A DNA stretch of 64,000 nt from Bacillota bacterium (GCA_023415635.1 JAEZJV010000051.1:1-64000), one strand, 5' to 3'. Positions 54,481-63,698 are shown, numbered from the stretch's first letter. The notes: generated by a model not told the origin, from the letters alone. Program-made: numbers and translations.

Positions 54481-55623
54481 ATGGATTTAACTAATTACAG
54501 AGAAATCACGGTCCCTCAGATGAAGACTTTATCACAGAATGAATTTCTGCTTGTGGATATCAGGGATGAGATATCCTATCACCATGGATACATTCCGGGT
54601 GCTGTGAATATGAGTACAGAGGAGCTTATACAGGATAGGGAGGGACTGCCGAGAGAACGGAAAATCATCCTCTACTGCGGGAAGGGTATCATAAGTAAGG
54701 ATGTTGTACAAATATTATCCTTGAAGGGCTTTGATGCCTACAATCTGACAGGTGGCTATAACGAATGGTTGAAGCAAAGCTTCAGCGAGGTGAACCGCCA
54801 TGAAGAGATAGAATTGAGCCTAAGAAAAAAATTTCACCGATCCATATTTACAAAATTCGCGAAAGCAATTAATGAATATGAACTGGTGAAGGAAGGCGAT
54901 AAGATTGCAGTCTGTATCTCAGGCGGTAAGGACTCTATGCTGATGGCAAAGCTGTTTCAGGAGTTGAAGAGACACAATAAATTTCCCTTTGAAGTGATAT
55001 ACCTGGTGATGAATCCGGGCTATAGCGATTTTAATCGTGAAATCATCGAGACCAATGCTAAGCTGTTAGGGATTCCTATTATTATGTTCGAAACTAATAT
55101 ATTTGATGCAGTATTTGAGGTTGAAAAATCTCCCTGTTATCTATGTGCCAGAATGAGACGTGGGCATCTGTATCGGAAGGCGCAGGAGCTGGGGTGCAAT
55201 AAGATAGCTCTGGGACATCACTATGATGATGTGATTGAGACGATTCTTATGGGAATGTTGTATGGGGCCCAGATTCAGACCATGATGCCAAAGCTTCACA
55301 GTACGAACTTTGAAGGGATGGAACTGATCCGTCCGATGTATCTGGTCCGCGAGGAGGATATTAAGCATTGGAGGGATTATAATCATCTGCATTTTATCCA
55401 ATGTGCCTGCCGATTTACGGATACCTGTACTGTCGGCAGCAGTGACGGCAATACCGGTTCAAAAAGACTGGAAATCAAGCATCTGATCAAACAATTGAAG
55501 GAAACAAATCCTTATGTCGAAGGGAATATTTTTCGAAGTATTGAAAATGTGAATCTGGATACAGTGGTTGCTTATAAAAAGAAGGGAATTCAACATCATT
55601 TCCTGGAGGATTATGATTTATGA
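54481..55623 (+). CDS. Rhodanese-TtcA fusion, tRNA thiolation-type PP-loop ATPase
   Basis: A 380-residue fusion. Residues 1-100 form a rhodanese domain with catalytic Cys in ILYCGKGI (about residue 65). Residues about 118-340 form a TtcA/TtuA-like PP-loop ATPase: CISGGKDSMLM (about 141-151) and a CYLCARMRRG Cys pair (about 219-222), where such enzymes hold an Fe-S cluster. TtcA makes 2-thiocytidine-32 in tRNA; a fused sulfur carrier fits sulfur delivery. Its substrate is not proven. The stop overlaps the LysR start (ATGA), so both are coupled. Confidence 0.85.
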   Translation: MDLTNYREITVPQMKTLSQNEFLLVDIRDEISYHHGYIPGAVNMSTEELIQDREGLPRERKIILYCGKGIISKDVVQILSLKGFDAYNLTGGYNEWLKQSFSEVNRHEEIELSLRKKFHRSIFTKFAKAINEYELVKEGDKIAVCISGGKDSMLMAKLFQELKRHNKFPFEVIYLVMNPGYSDFNREIIETNAKLLGIPIIMFETNIFDAVFEVEKSPCYLCARMRRGHLYRKAQELGCNKIALGHHYDDVIETILMGMLYGAQIQTMMPKLHSTNFEGMELIRPMYLVREEDIKHWRDYNHLHFIQCACRFTDTCTVGSSDGNTGSKRLEIKHLIKQLKETNPYVEGNIFRSIENVNLDTVVAYKKKGIQHHFLEDYDL

Positions 55624-56528
55624 CTTTACAACAATTGAGGTATGCAGTTAGTGTTGCAAACAACAAGTCAATGAATAAGGCTGCAGCGGAGCTTTTTATC
55701 ACTCAGCCCAGCCTGTCCAGTATGATACGTGATATGGAGGCAGAAATCGGTATCGTACTATTTACTCGTTCCAACCGGGGTATCGCTATTACACCTGAAG
55801 GAGAGGAATTCTTAGGGCATGCCAGACAGATTATTGAGCAGTATAAACTGATTGAAGACAGATACATAGAGAATAAGAATCCGAAGAAGAAATTCAGTGT
55901 TTCTATGCAACATTATACCTTTGCAGTCCAAGCTTTTATTAAGATGGCAAAGGAATTCGGCATGGACGATTATGAATTTGCAGTTCATGAAACTAAGACC
56001 CATGAGGTAATAGACAATGTCAGAAGCCAAAAGAGCGAGCTCGGAGTACTTTATCTGAATGATTTTAATCGTAAGGTTTTGGAGAAAAGCTTTCGTGAAT
56101 ATGAGTTGGAATTTACAGAGCTTTTCCAATGCAGTATTTATGTGTATCTATGGAAGAACAATCCCCTGGCCAAAAAGAAAGTAATCACCTTTGATGATCT
56201 GAAGGACTATCCCTGCCTATCCTTCGAACAAGGGGAGAATAATTCCTTCTATTATGCCGAGGAGGTATTTAGTACACTGGATTACAGACAGATAATAAAA
56301 GCAGATGACAGAGCGACCCTCCTTAATCTGATGGTCGGCTTGAACGGCTATACCTTATGCTCGGGTATTATCTGTGAGGATTTAAATGGTGACAGATATA
56401 AAGCAGTTCCTTTGAAGACAGAAGACAAGATGAGCATAGGTTATATTAAAAGCAGCAGGATACCCTTAAGCTGTCTGGGTGAGAAATATATCGAGGAGCT
56501 GTTAAAATTCAGCGATCAAGTATTATAA
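55620..56528 (+). CDS. LysR-type regulator
   Basis: A 302-residue LTTR with the winged helix at residues 1-60 (LRYAVSVANNKSMNKAAAELFITQPSLSSMIRDME) and a periplasmic-binding-like effector domain behind it. The nearest well-known relatives are CysL/CytR-type regulators of sulfur metabolism, which suits its coupling to the TtcA gene and the downstream LarE and cystathionine genes. It overlaps the rhodanese-TtcA gene by 4 bases. Effector unknown; O-acetylserine or N-acetylcysteine are typical. Confidence 0.85.
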   Translation: MTLQQLRYAVSVANNKSMNKAAAELFITQPSLSSMIRDMEAEIGIVLFTRSNRGIAITPEGEEFLGHARQIIEQYKLIEDRYIENKNPKKKFSVSMQHYTFAVQAFIKMAKEFGMDDYEFAVHETKTHEVIDNVRSQKSELGVLYLNDFNRKVLEKSFREYELEFTELFQCSIYVYLWKNNPLAKKKVITFDDLKDYPCLSFEQGENNSFYYAEEVFSTLDYRQIIKADDRATLLNLMVGLNGYTLCSGIICEDLNGDRYKAVPLKTEDKMSIGYIKSSRIPLSCLGEKYIEELLKFSDQVL

Positions 56529-56580
56529 ACAGGCGCAATGGCTTCGAATATGCAGAGCCTTGCTAAGAAATGGAGAAAAT

Positions 56581-57402
56581 ATGAATGCACGGGAAAAATT
56601 GATTCTATTACAGAATGATTTAAAGCAAAGAAAAAAACTGGCGATCGCTTTTTCGGGAGGAGTCGACTCAACCTTTTTATTGAAGGTAGCTCATGATTTG
56701 CTTGGCGATGACGTGCTTGCGGTGACAGCAACCTCCTGTTCTTTTCCAAAAAGAGAACTGGAGGAGGCAAGAGCTTTCTGTGAAAAGGAAGGCATCCGTC
56801 ATATCGTCTGTGAATCTGAGGAACTTCAGATTGAAGGCTTTTCACATAATCCGGTGAACCGCTGTTATCTATGTAAAAGTGAATTATTCACAAAAATTTG
56901 GGATATTGCTCATCAGCAGGAGCTTACCTATGTGGCAGAGGCGTCCAACATGGATGATAACGGGGATTATCGTCCCGGGCTGCAGGCAGTAAAGGAATTA
57001 AAAGTGCTAAGCCCATTAAGAGCAGCAGAATTAAATAAAAATGAGATAAGGATATTATCCAAGGAGCTTGGACTTTCCACCTGGAACAAGCAGTCCTTTG
57101 CCTGCCTGTCCTCCCGTTTTGTCTACGGGGAGGAGATTACGGAGGAAAAGCTTCATATGGTAGATGAAGCAGAGCAGCTGCTGCTGGATCTGGGCTTCCA
57201 TCAGGTTCGTGTCCGTATTCATGATAGGATAGCAAGAATTGAGATAGCGAAGGAAGAATTCCCCAGAATGCTGGATACCCTGCATACACAAACTGTAACA
57301 GAAGTCATCCATCAAAAACTGAAGCAGCTGGGATTTGCCTATGTAACCATGGATCTTGAGGGCTATCGCACAGGAAGCATGAATGATTCTATATTATTAT
57401 AA
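56581..57402 (+). CDS. LarE-type ATP-dependent sacrificial sulfur transferase
   Basis: A 273-residue PP-loop protein. AFSGGVDSTFLLK (residues 23-35) binds ATP and the body keeps the NMDDNGDYRPGLQAVKEL and PLRAAELNKNEIR motifs of LarE, which supplies sulfur for the nickel-pincer cofactor of lactate racemase. The conserved Cys near residue 176 in LarE corresponds to QSFACLSSRF. LarB, LarC and LarA are not in the window, so it may act on another substrate. ATG 56581 follows TGGAGA; the in-frame ATG at 56560 has no site. It lies 52 bases after LysR. Confidence 0.85.
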   Translation: MNAREKLILLQNDLKQRKKLAIAFSGGVDSTFLLKVAHDLLGDDVLAVTATSCSFPKRELEEARAFCEKEGIRHIVCESEELQIEGFSHNPVNRCYLCKSELFTKIWDIAHQQELTYVAEASNMDDNGDYRPGLQAVKELKVLSPLRAAELNKNEIRILSKELGLSTWNKQSFACLSSRFVYGEEITEEKLHMVDEAEQLLLDLGFHQVRVRIHDRIARIEIAKEEFPRMLDTLHTQTVTEVIHQKLKQLGFAYVTMDLEGYRTGSMNDSILL

Positions 57403-57471
57403 CAAGAGAGCGCCAGGCATGACGGCTGTATGACGATATCATCTGCTGCATAAAATGAATACTAGGATAGG

Positions 57472-57511
57472 ATAGCTGGTTATATGTGATTTTTATAACC
57501 AGCTATTGTTT
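57472..57511 (+). terminator. Rho-independent terminator
   Basis: ATAGCTGGTTAT (57472-57483) pairs with ATAACCAGCTAT (57495-57506), then TGTTTA. It closes the TtcA-LysR-LarE unit. Confidence 0.7.
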
Positions 57512-57633
57512 ATATATAATAGCCATAGTATCGAATAACTGCTATAATTGCTGCTATATATAGAAGATAGTAATATACTGAGGATGCGTGCTTTGGAGGA
57601 AACATCAAACAGGCAGGAAACATGAGGTGGAGT

Positions 57634-58788
57634 ATGGGATATCAATTTTCGACAAAATGTATCTACGGTGATGGGAGCAGACAGGATTGTGATAAATCGG
57701 GGGCAGTGAGTTTTCCGATCTATCAATCAGCGACCTTTGCCCATAGAGGTGTGGGAGAGAGTACCGGATATGATTACAGCCGCTTACAGAATCCGACCAG
57801 AGAACACCTGGAGAAGGTGGTTGCTGCTCTTGAGAATGGTATAGATGCGCTGGCCTTCTCCAGTGGTATGGCTGCCATCACAGCCTTAATGGAGATTTTC
57901 GCACCGGGTGACCATATTATAACTGACAGTGATCTGTACGGAGGCAGTATCCGTCTCTTTCATCATATTAGCGGGAAAAACGGTATAACCTTCAGCCACG
58001 TGGACTGTTCATCGGTCTCTCTCGAGCCTTATATCAATGAACATACCAGAGCAATATTTATAGAGACACCCTCCAATCCGATGATGAATGTGACGGATAT
58101 CCATGAGATATCAGAGATAGCAAAGAGGCATAAACTGCTATTAATTGTTGATAACACTTTTCTCTCCCCGTATTTTCAGAACCCGCTGGACTTAGGGGCA
58201 GATGTAGTCCTGCATAGCGGAACCAAGTATCTGGGGGGACATAATGACACAATAGCGGGTTTTGTAATCACCTCTTCGGCAGAGCTTTCAGAAAAGCTCC
58301 GATTTATTATTAAGACAGTCGGCTCAGGGCTTGCTCCCTTCGACAGCTGGCTGATCCTTCGGGGGATAAAGACGCTTGCCCTAAGGATGGAAGCAGCTCA
58401 AAAGAATGCGCTCACCATCGCCGAATGGCTGTTGAAGGAGAGGAAGGTCACGAGAGTCTATTATCCCGGAATACCGGGGACGAAGGGATATGAGGTCTGT
58501 AGACGGCAGGCCAGAGGCTTCGGCAGTATGATTACCTTTGAAGTTGAATCAAAGGAGCTGGCTCTGAATATACTGAAGCAGGTAAGAATGATACAGTTCG
58601 CTGAAAGTCTGGGTGGTGTTGAGACCCTCATCACCTATCCGATTACACAGACCCATGCAGATGTACCAAAAGAGATCCAGGAAGCAAACGGAATTACGGA
58701 TAGAATTCTGCGTTTATCCGTGGGAATTGAGGATGCTCAGGATATACTTGAGGATTTGAAGAGAGTATTCTACGAAGGCGGGGAATAG
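57634..58788 (+). CDS. Cystathionine gamma-synthase / gamma-lyase family PLP enzyme
   Basis: A 384-residue Cys/Met-metabolism PLP enzyme. YDYSRLQNPTREHLE and SSGMAAITA near the start, the PLP lysine in HSGTKYLGGHND (about 201), and SLGGVETLITYP near the end are family marks. Such enzymes make or break cystathionine; sequence alone does not separate synthase, lyase and O-acetylhomoserine sulfhydrylase. ATG 57634 follows GAGG by 6 bases; ATG 57622 is also possible. The next gene starts 2 bases after its stop. Confidence 0.88.
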   Translation: MGYQFSTKCIYGDGSRQDCDKSGAVSFPIYQSATFAHRGVGESTGYDYSRLQNPTREHLEKVVAALENGIDALAFSSGMAAITALMEIFAPGDHIITDSDLYGGSIRLFHHISGKNGITFSHVDCSSVSLEPYINEHTRAIFIETPSNPMMNVTDIHEISEIAKRHKLLLIVDNTFLSPYFQNPLDLGADVVLHSGTKYLGGHNDTIAGFVITSSAELSEKLRFIIKTVGSGLAPFDSWLILRGIKTLALRMEAAQKNALTIAEWLLKERKVTRVYYPGIPGTKGYEVCRRQARGFGSMITFEVESKELALNILKQVRMIQFAESLGGVETLITYPITQTHADVPKEIQEANGITDRILRLSVGIEDAQDILEDLKRVFYEGGE

Positions 58789-58789
58789 G

Positions 58790-59977
58790 ATGAGTATAGA
58801 AGGAATTGATTTTGATGCGATTATTGATCGTAGGAATACGAACAGTCTAAAATATGATTTTGCCGTACGACGCGGTAAGCCTGAGGATATTCTGCCGTTA
58901 TGGGTTGCTGACATGGATTTTAAGGTGTCTCAGAAGATACTGGAGGCAATCCATGAAAGGGTAGAGCATGGCATATTCGGCTACACTGAGGTGCAGGAGG
59001 GATATTTTGAAGCCCTGCAGCAATGGATGAAAGAGAAGCACGGCTGGAAGATTGACAGAAGATGGCTGGTTAAGACTCCGGGTGTGGTATTTGCCATCGC
59101 TATGGCTGTTCAGGCATTTACGAAGCCGGGAGATGGGGTGCTGCTCCAGAAGCCGGTTTATTATCCATTTAGTGAGATCATTGAAGACAATCACAGAAGG
59201 CTTGTGGATAACACCTTGGTGCTTGGGGCAGATGGTGTATATCATATGGATCCGGTGGATTTTGAACAAAAAATCATCGATAATCAGGTTAAGCTGTTTC
59301 TCTTGTGCAGCCCTCATAATCCGGTGGGGAGAGTGTGGACTAAGGAAGAGCTGAGAGGGATAGGAGAGATATGCATAAAGCATGGAGTAATAATTGTCAG
59401 CGATGAAATCCATATGGATTTTGTGTATGAAGGACATAGACACCAGGTGTTTGCTGATATCAGCGAAGAGCTCGGAGCCAGAACGATTACCTGTACTTCA
59501 CCAAGCAAAACCTTTAATCTGGCCGGTCTGCAGGTATCCAATATCATCATCTCAGATCAGAAGCTAAGGAAGCAATTCCGTAAGCAGATCGATGCAGCAG
59601 GGTATAGCCAGTTAAACACCCTTGGATTGACTGCCTGTGAGGCTGCCTACAGATACGGTGCGCCGTGGCATGAAGAGCTGATGAAGTATCTGGCAGATAA
59701 CTTAAATTATATCAGAGGGTTTATAAATGAAAGATTGCCTCAGATCAGACTGATTGAACCGGAGGGAACCTATCTTGTATGGCTGGATTTCAGAGGCTTA
59801 GATATGACAGAAGAGGAAAGGGAAGAGCTAATCGTCCATAAGGCAGGTCTATGGCTGGACAGCGGTAAGATGTTTGGACCGGTTGGAGAGGGCTTTGAAC
59901 GAATCAATATCGCCTGTCCCAGAGCAATCCTGGAAAAGGCACTGAGTAAATTGGAGGAGGCAATTATAAAAGGATAA
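58790..59977 (+). CDS. MalY/PatB-type cystathionine beta-lyase
   Basis: A 395-residue class I/II aminotransferase-fold enzyme. Key motifs are LPLWVADMDFKV near residue 35, CSPHNPVGRVWT (about 175), SDEIHMDFVY (about 205) and the PLP lysine in SPSKTFNLAGLQ (about 237). MalY/PatB enzymes split cystathionine to homocysteine, pyruvate and ammonia and may also act as C-S lyases. Paired with the previous gene it makes a trans-sulfuration pair that ends in homocysteine, which MetH or the fused methyltransferase can use. The two genes are translationally close-coupled. Confidence 0.9.
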   Translation: MSIEGIDFDAIIDRRNTNSLKYDFAVRRGKPEDILPLWVADMDFKVSQKILEAIHERVEHGIFGYTEVQEGYFEALQQWMKEKHGWKIDRRWLVKTPGVVFAIAMAVQAFTKPGDGVLLQKPVYYPFSEIIEDNHRRLVDNTLVLGADGVYHMDPVDFEQKIIDNQVKLFLLCSPHNPVGRVWTKEELRGIGEICIKHGVIIVSDEIHMDFVYEGHRHQVFADISEELGARTITCTSPSKTFNLAGLQVSNIIISDQKLRKQFRKQIDAAGYSQLNTLGLTACEAAYRYGAPWHEELMKYLADNLNYIRGFINERLPQIRLIEPEGTYLVWLDFRGLDMTEEEREELIVHKAGLWLDSGKMFGPVGEGFERINIACPRAILEKALSKLEEAIIKG

Positions 59978-60009
59978 TAGTAAATAATTCGATTATAACT
60001 AACCTGACG

Positions 60010-60052
60010 GCCGGAGGTTTTGATAAACAAAAGGTTTATGAAATCTTCCGGC
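60010..60052. repeat. Long inverted repeat after patB-like gene
   Basis: 60010-60028 pairs with 60034-60052 with few mismatches (GCCGGAGG outer part). No T-run follows; it may protect the mRNA end or be a weak terminator. Confidence 0.5.
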
Positions 60053-60128
60053 TGATATGATTCGTGTACGCATTAAAGCAAGTCGTTGGTTTATTATATT
60101 TGATAAACAATGTCCTACTGTTACCAGG

Positions 60129-60188
60129 CTATCGAAATGAGCAGTCAGATGCTTTCTGGCTGCTCGTTTCGATAGACTCTTGTTTTAT
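60129..60188 (+). terminator. Terminator hairpin
   Basis: CTATCGAAATGAGCAGTCAG pairs with the segment up to 60175 (CTGGCTGCTCGTTTCGATAG) with two mismatches; ACTCTTGTTTTAT follows. Confidence 0.7.
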
Positions 60189-60244
60189 AAGGAACTATAT
60201 ATAAATAACGGAAATAATTATTAATGGAAATAATTAATTCTGAA

Positions 60245-60273
60245 TTGACATAATAGGCGTGTTGTTGTAAACT
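60245..60273 (+). promoter_or_regulatory. Promoter of the lysine riboswitch transcript
   Basis: TTGACA (60245-60250) and TAAACT (60268-60273), 17-bp spacer. Confidence 0.75.
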
Positions 60274-60304
60274 TATAGCGTAATTTAATAAGGCCTCACT
60301 TACA

Positions 60305-60489
60305 AAGGTGAGGTAGAGGCGCGATATCTAACAGTCTGTAGAGGAGCTTGAGAAGCTGGGATGCTATGGAGAAGGAGATGTCGCCGAAGTGCAGGGTATT
60401 CTCGATGCCCTGTGCTGGGTCTGCAGTGAAAAACTGCAGGACTGTCTTGGTTAGCTACCCGGCTCTCCAAGTTGTGCTATCTCATTAGG
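60305..60489 (+). promoter_or_regulatory. Lysine riboswitch (L box)
   Basis: The aptamer matches the L-box plan: GGTGAGGTAGAGGCGCG at the 5' end, then GAAGGAGATGTCGCCGAAG in the centre, GTGCTGGGTCTGC, and a closing CTATCTCATTAGG that pairs with the 5' end as P1. A terminator follows at 60521. With lysine bound, transcription should stop, so the ABC system is off when lysine is plentiful. Confidence 0.93.
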
Positions 60490-60520
60490 GATGTGGGGAC
60501 TTAGGCGGACAAAGAAGTAT

Positions 60521-60547
60521 AACCTGAGTGAACCTCAGGTTTTTTTA
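60521..60547 (+). terminator. Expression-platform terminator of the lysine riboswitch
   Basis: AACCTGAG (60521-60528) pairs with CTCAGGTT (60534-60541), loop of 5, followed by seven T. Confidence 0.85.
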
Positions 60548-60683
60548 ATTCACTGTTTAATCGGTAATGAATTAAGGATACTCAGGGTACATAGTTGCGG
60601 ATACTGATTTTTGAAAGCTTCTGCCCCATATAAGTTGGCAGATAGGTCTTATAGAAAAGAATCAATTAATGGAGGATAATTTT

Positions 60684-61493
60684 ATGAAGAAGAAAATTGC
60701 AGTCATTCTCGTTCTTGCCATGGTAGCGTTGATGCTTACAGGCTGTGCAAAAAAGAGCGACAACAAGTTCCGTGTCGGAATGGAGTGTGGATATGCACCC
60801 TTTAATTGGACGCAGTCGGATACAGCAAATGGCGGTGTTGCCATCGATGGCAGTGCGGATTATGCCGGCGGCTATGATGTGGAAATCGCCAAGAAAATCG
60901 CTGAGGGCTTAGGAAAAGAGCTGGTTATCGTAAAGACTGAATGGGATGGCCTGGTTCCGGCTTTACAATCCGGCAAAATCGATGCAATTATTGCAGGTAT
61001 GTCACCGACAGCTGAACGTAAGGAGACAATCGACTTTTCTGATAATTATTATAAATCAGATCTTGTTATGGTCGTAAAAAGCGGCGGAGCTTATGAGGGA
61101 GCCACTTCCATCCAGGATTTCTCCGGAGCGAAGATCACTGCTCAGCTCAATACCTTCCATTATACCGTAATCGATCAAATCAACGGTGTGAATAAGCAGC
61201 CTGCCATGGATAGCTTCCCGGCGATGAGAGTTGCGCTGGAATCCGGAGTGATCGACGGCTATGTATCAGAGCGCCCGGAGGGTGTCAGTGCTTCGGCAGC
61301 CAATGATAACTTTGCTATGGTTCAGTTCAACGATGGCTTTGAGACTTCTCCCGATGATACGGCAATTGCTGTAGGTATCCAGAAGGGAAGCAAACTAACT
61401 GCAAAGATCAATGAAATCTTAGCAGGTATTTCAGAGGAAGATCGTATCAGCATTATGGATACTGCAATCGCTAATCAGCCTGCGGCTGAATAG
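60684..61493 (+). CDS. Amino-acid ABC transporter substrate-binding lipoprotein, probably lysine
   Basis: A 269-residue SBP of cluster F. The lipobox LTGC anchors Cys 21. YAPFNWTQ, AGGYDVEIAKKIAEGLG and DAIIAGMSPTAERKETIDFSD are the usual ligand-cleft motifs; Asp/Glu and aromatic residues there suit a basic amino acid. The lysine riboswitch upstream gives the best hint that lysine is the substrate; sequence alone cannot separate lysine, arginine and histidine. ATG 60684 follows GGAGG. First gene of SBP-permease-ATPase. Confidence 0.92.
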   Translation: MKKKIAVILVLAMVALMLTGCAKKSDNKFRVGMECGYAPFNWTQSDTANGGVAIDGSADYAGGYDVEIAKKIAEGLGKELVIVKTEWDGLVPALQSGKIDAIIAGMSPTAERKETIDFSDNYYKSDLVMVVKSGGAYEGATSIQDFSGAKITAQLNTFHYTVIDQINGVNKQPAMDSFPAMRVALESGVIDGYVSERPEGVSASAANDNFAMVQFNDGFETSPDDTAIAVGIQKGSKLTAKINEILAGISEEDRISIMDTAIANQPAAE

Positions 61494-61505
61494 TAATGAC
61501 CCTTA

Positions 61506-61542
61506 GAGGCTGTCCAAATCTGAGAAATCCTTGGGCAGTCTC
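61506..61542 (+). other. Intercistronic hairpin between binding protein and permease
   Basis: An 11-bp stem with two G-T pairs (61506-61516 with 61532-61542) and a loop of 15. No U-run follows, so full termination is unlikely; it could stabilise the SBP message or cause partial termination. Confidence 0.6.
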
Positions 61543-61575
61543 TTAATTTATGATGATAGAAAGGCTTGGTGTAGT

Positions 61576-62343
61576 ATGACTTGGGATTGGTTTGTTAAAA
61601 TTGTTACTGAAAACTGGCCTATGTTCCTTCGTGGAGCAGGGGTAACCTTACTAATCTCTATTATAGGTACAATCCTCGGTTCCATTATCGGATTATTGAT
61701 CGGCACGATCCGAACAATACCTATGCCTGATAAGGGCTTCAAAAGAGCCTTATTGCATTTTGTCAATGCGATCCTAACTGCTTATGTGGAATTCTTCCGC
61801 GGAACACCAATGATCGTTCAGGCAATGGTTATCTATTACGGCTCGGCTATGGCACTTGGAATTGATATGGATCGTACGGCAGCAGCAATCTTTATCGTAT
61901 CCATCAATACCGGTGCTTATACTGCAGAGATTGTCCGCGGTGGTATCATCTCCATCGACAAAGGACAGTTTGAGGCTGCCCATGCAATCGGTATGAATCA
62001 TATTAAAACCATGCTCAACGTCGTATTACCGCAGGTACTTCGTAATATCCTGCCTGCCATCGGTAACGAATTCGTCATCAACATCAAGGATACCTCCGTG
62101 CTGAACGTAATCTCCGTATCGGAATTATTCTTCCAGGCAAAATCTGTTGCGGGAAATAACTTCAGATACTTTGAGACCTTCACCGTTGCATGTATCATGT
62201 ATCTGGTTATGACACTTACGGTTACAAGAATTCTTCGTATGATCGAGCGTAAAATGGAAGGACCGGAAAATTTTATTGTCATTCCAGGTAACCAGATGCA
62301 GGTGGAACGCCCCGAAGATCATGTGAAGAAGCTTCGCGGTTAG
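61576..62343 (+). CDS. Amino-acid ABC transporter permease
   Basis: A 255-residue HisM/GlnP-type permease with about five helices. The EAA loop reads EAAHAIGMNHIKTMLNVVLPQ (about 137-157), which docks the ATPase. FFRGTPMIVQAMVIYYG near residue 75 is typical of the polar amino acid group. A single permease gene, so it probably forms a homodimer. ATG 61576 has only a weak GGCTTGGTG site; weaker translation than the SBP is likely. Confidence 0.92.
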   Translation: MTWDWFVKIVTENWPMFLRGAGVTLLISIIGTILGSIIGLLIGTIRTIPMPDKGFKRALLHFVNAILTAYVEFFRGTPMIVQAMVIYYGSAMALGIDMDRTAAAIFIVSINTGAYTAEIVRGGIISIDKGQFEAAHAIGMNHIKTMLNVVLPQVLRNILPAIGNEFVINIKDTSVLNVISVSELFFQAKSVAGNNFRYFETFTVACIMYLVMTLTVTRILRMIERKMEGPENFIVIPGNQMQVERPEDHVKKLRG

Positions 62344-62357
62344 AAATGGAGGGTAGC

Positions 62358-63098
62358 ATGGATAGAGTAATAGATGTTCAACATTTGAAGAAATCCTTTG
62401 GTCAGAATGAAATTCTGAAGGACATAGATTTCTCAGTAAATAAAGGAGAGGTAGTATGTGTCATCGGAGCCTCCGGTTCCGGTAAGTCAACGCTTCTTCG
62501 CTGTATCAACCTGCTGGAGAAGCCAAACGATGGCGCGATCATATATAACGGTGAGAATATCCTGGACGATAAGCATGATGTCTATGCTTACCGTACCAAG
62601 CTTGGGATGGTGTTTCAGCAGTTCAACCTGTTCAACAACCATAATGTGCTCAATAACTGTACGGTAGGACAGATTAAGGTACTGAAGCGATCCAGGGAAG
62701 AGGCTGAGGCGATTGCTATGAAGTATCTTGCGGTCGTAGGCATGGATCAGTATGTCAATGCGAAGCCGAAACAGCTTTCCGGTGGACAGAAGCAGAGAGT
62801 TGCTATCGCAAGAGCATTATCCATGGAACCCGATGTCCTTCTGTTCGATGAACCAACCTCAGCACTGGATCCTGAGATGGTAGGAGAAGTACTTGGGGTT
62901 ATGAAGGAGCTTGCGAAAAGCGGACTGACGATGCTCGTTGTTACCCATGAGATGGGCTTTGCCAAGGAGGTCGCTAACCGTGTTGTATTCATGGATAAGG
63001 GAGTTATCGCCGAGGAAGGTACACCGGAACAGATCTTCAATAACCCAACCCAGGAAAGAACCAAGGAATTCTTGAAGCGAGTTCTGAAGGAGCAATAG
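62358..63098 (+). CDS. Amino-acid ABC transporter ATP-binding protein
   Basis: A 246-residue GlnQ/HisP-type ATPase. Walker A GASGSGKSTLL (about 33), Q-loop VFQQFNLF, signature LSGGQKQRVAIARAL, Walker B VLLFDEPTSALDPE, His switch VTHEMGF. ATG 62358 sits behind GGAGGG at 6 bases; the ATG at 62346 lies upstream of that site. It starts 14 bases after the permease and completes the operon. Confidence 0.95.
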   Translation: MDRVIDVQHLKKSFGQNEILKDIDFSVNKGEVVCVIGASGSGKSTLLRCINLLEKPNDGAIIYNGENILDDKHDVYAYRTKLGMVFQQFNLFNNHNVLNNCTVGQIKVLKRSREEAEAIAMKYLAVVGMDQYVNAKPKQLSGGQKQRVAIARALSMEPDVLLFDEPTSALDPEMVGEVLGVMKELAKSGLTMLVVTHEMGFAKEVANRVVFMDKGVIAEEGTPEQIFNNPTQERTKEFLKRVLKEQ

Positions 63099-63698
63099 AG
63101 CATAGTACAACAGTAAACCAAGAATTAGTAATTAAGGAAATCAAGGAGATGACAGATGTACTGAATCAGATGTTGCAGCTGCAGGTGAGTTAATTTGGTA
63201 GATATTTCGCTGCATGATTTAATAGAGCATATAATTGCTTTATAAATTTATTAACATACTATGATAAAATATAATATAAGCTGATCATTAAACTAGAAAA
63301 ATTGAGGGCACATTGTGTCGATTGTTTCCTATTGCAGATAGTTATCCTACAGGTTTAGTCAACGAGGATAACTATCTTTTCTTATAGCTTAAATTCGGAT
63401 AATTATAAGTTGCATATGTAAGTACAGGAAAACCATATAAACATAGAAGGATAATGATAACATGGCAGTCAATAAATATCAATTTGTAAAGACGATATAT
63501 GAGTTAAATTTAGCAATATTGGTATAAATATACAAAAACTGTTAAAAAGACTGTTACATTTTTTGTAAAAGAAAAGATTTACAATAGATGATTTTTGCAT
63601 TATCATATAAATATCTTTCAAATCATTGACATTCTATTACTCAATTATTTTTCGTCAAATTTCCCTGTATCTTAATAAAATCTAAGGAGGTTTTTTGT
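63099..63698. other. Gap of 600 bases before the last gene
   Basis: 63098-63190 contains an open frame without a start (VNQELVIKEIKEMTDVLNQ-like), perhaps a relic. A terminator is at 63336. A 21-codon ATG frame at 63462-63527 (MAVNKYQFVKTIYELNLAILV) has an AAGGA site but is doubtful. A weak promoter TTTACA (63578-63583)/TATCAT (63601-63606), 17 bp apart, may serve the last gene. Confidence 0.4.
63336..63384 (+). terminator. Rho-independent terminator
   Basis: AGATAGTTATCCT (63336-63348) pairs perfectly with AGGATAACTATCT (63365-63377), then TTTCTTAT. It probably ends the ABC operon, 240 bases downstream. Confidence 0.8.
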
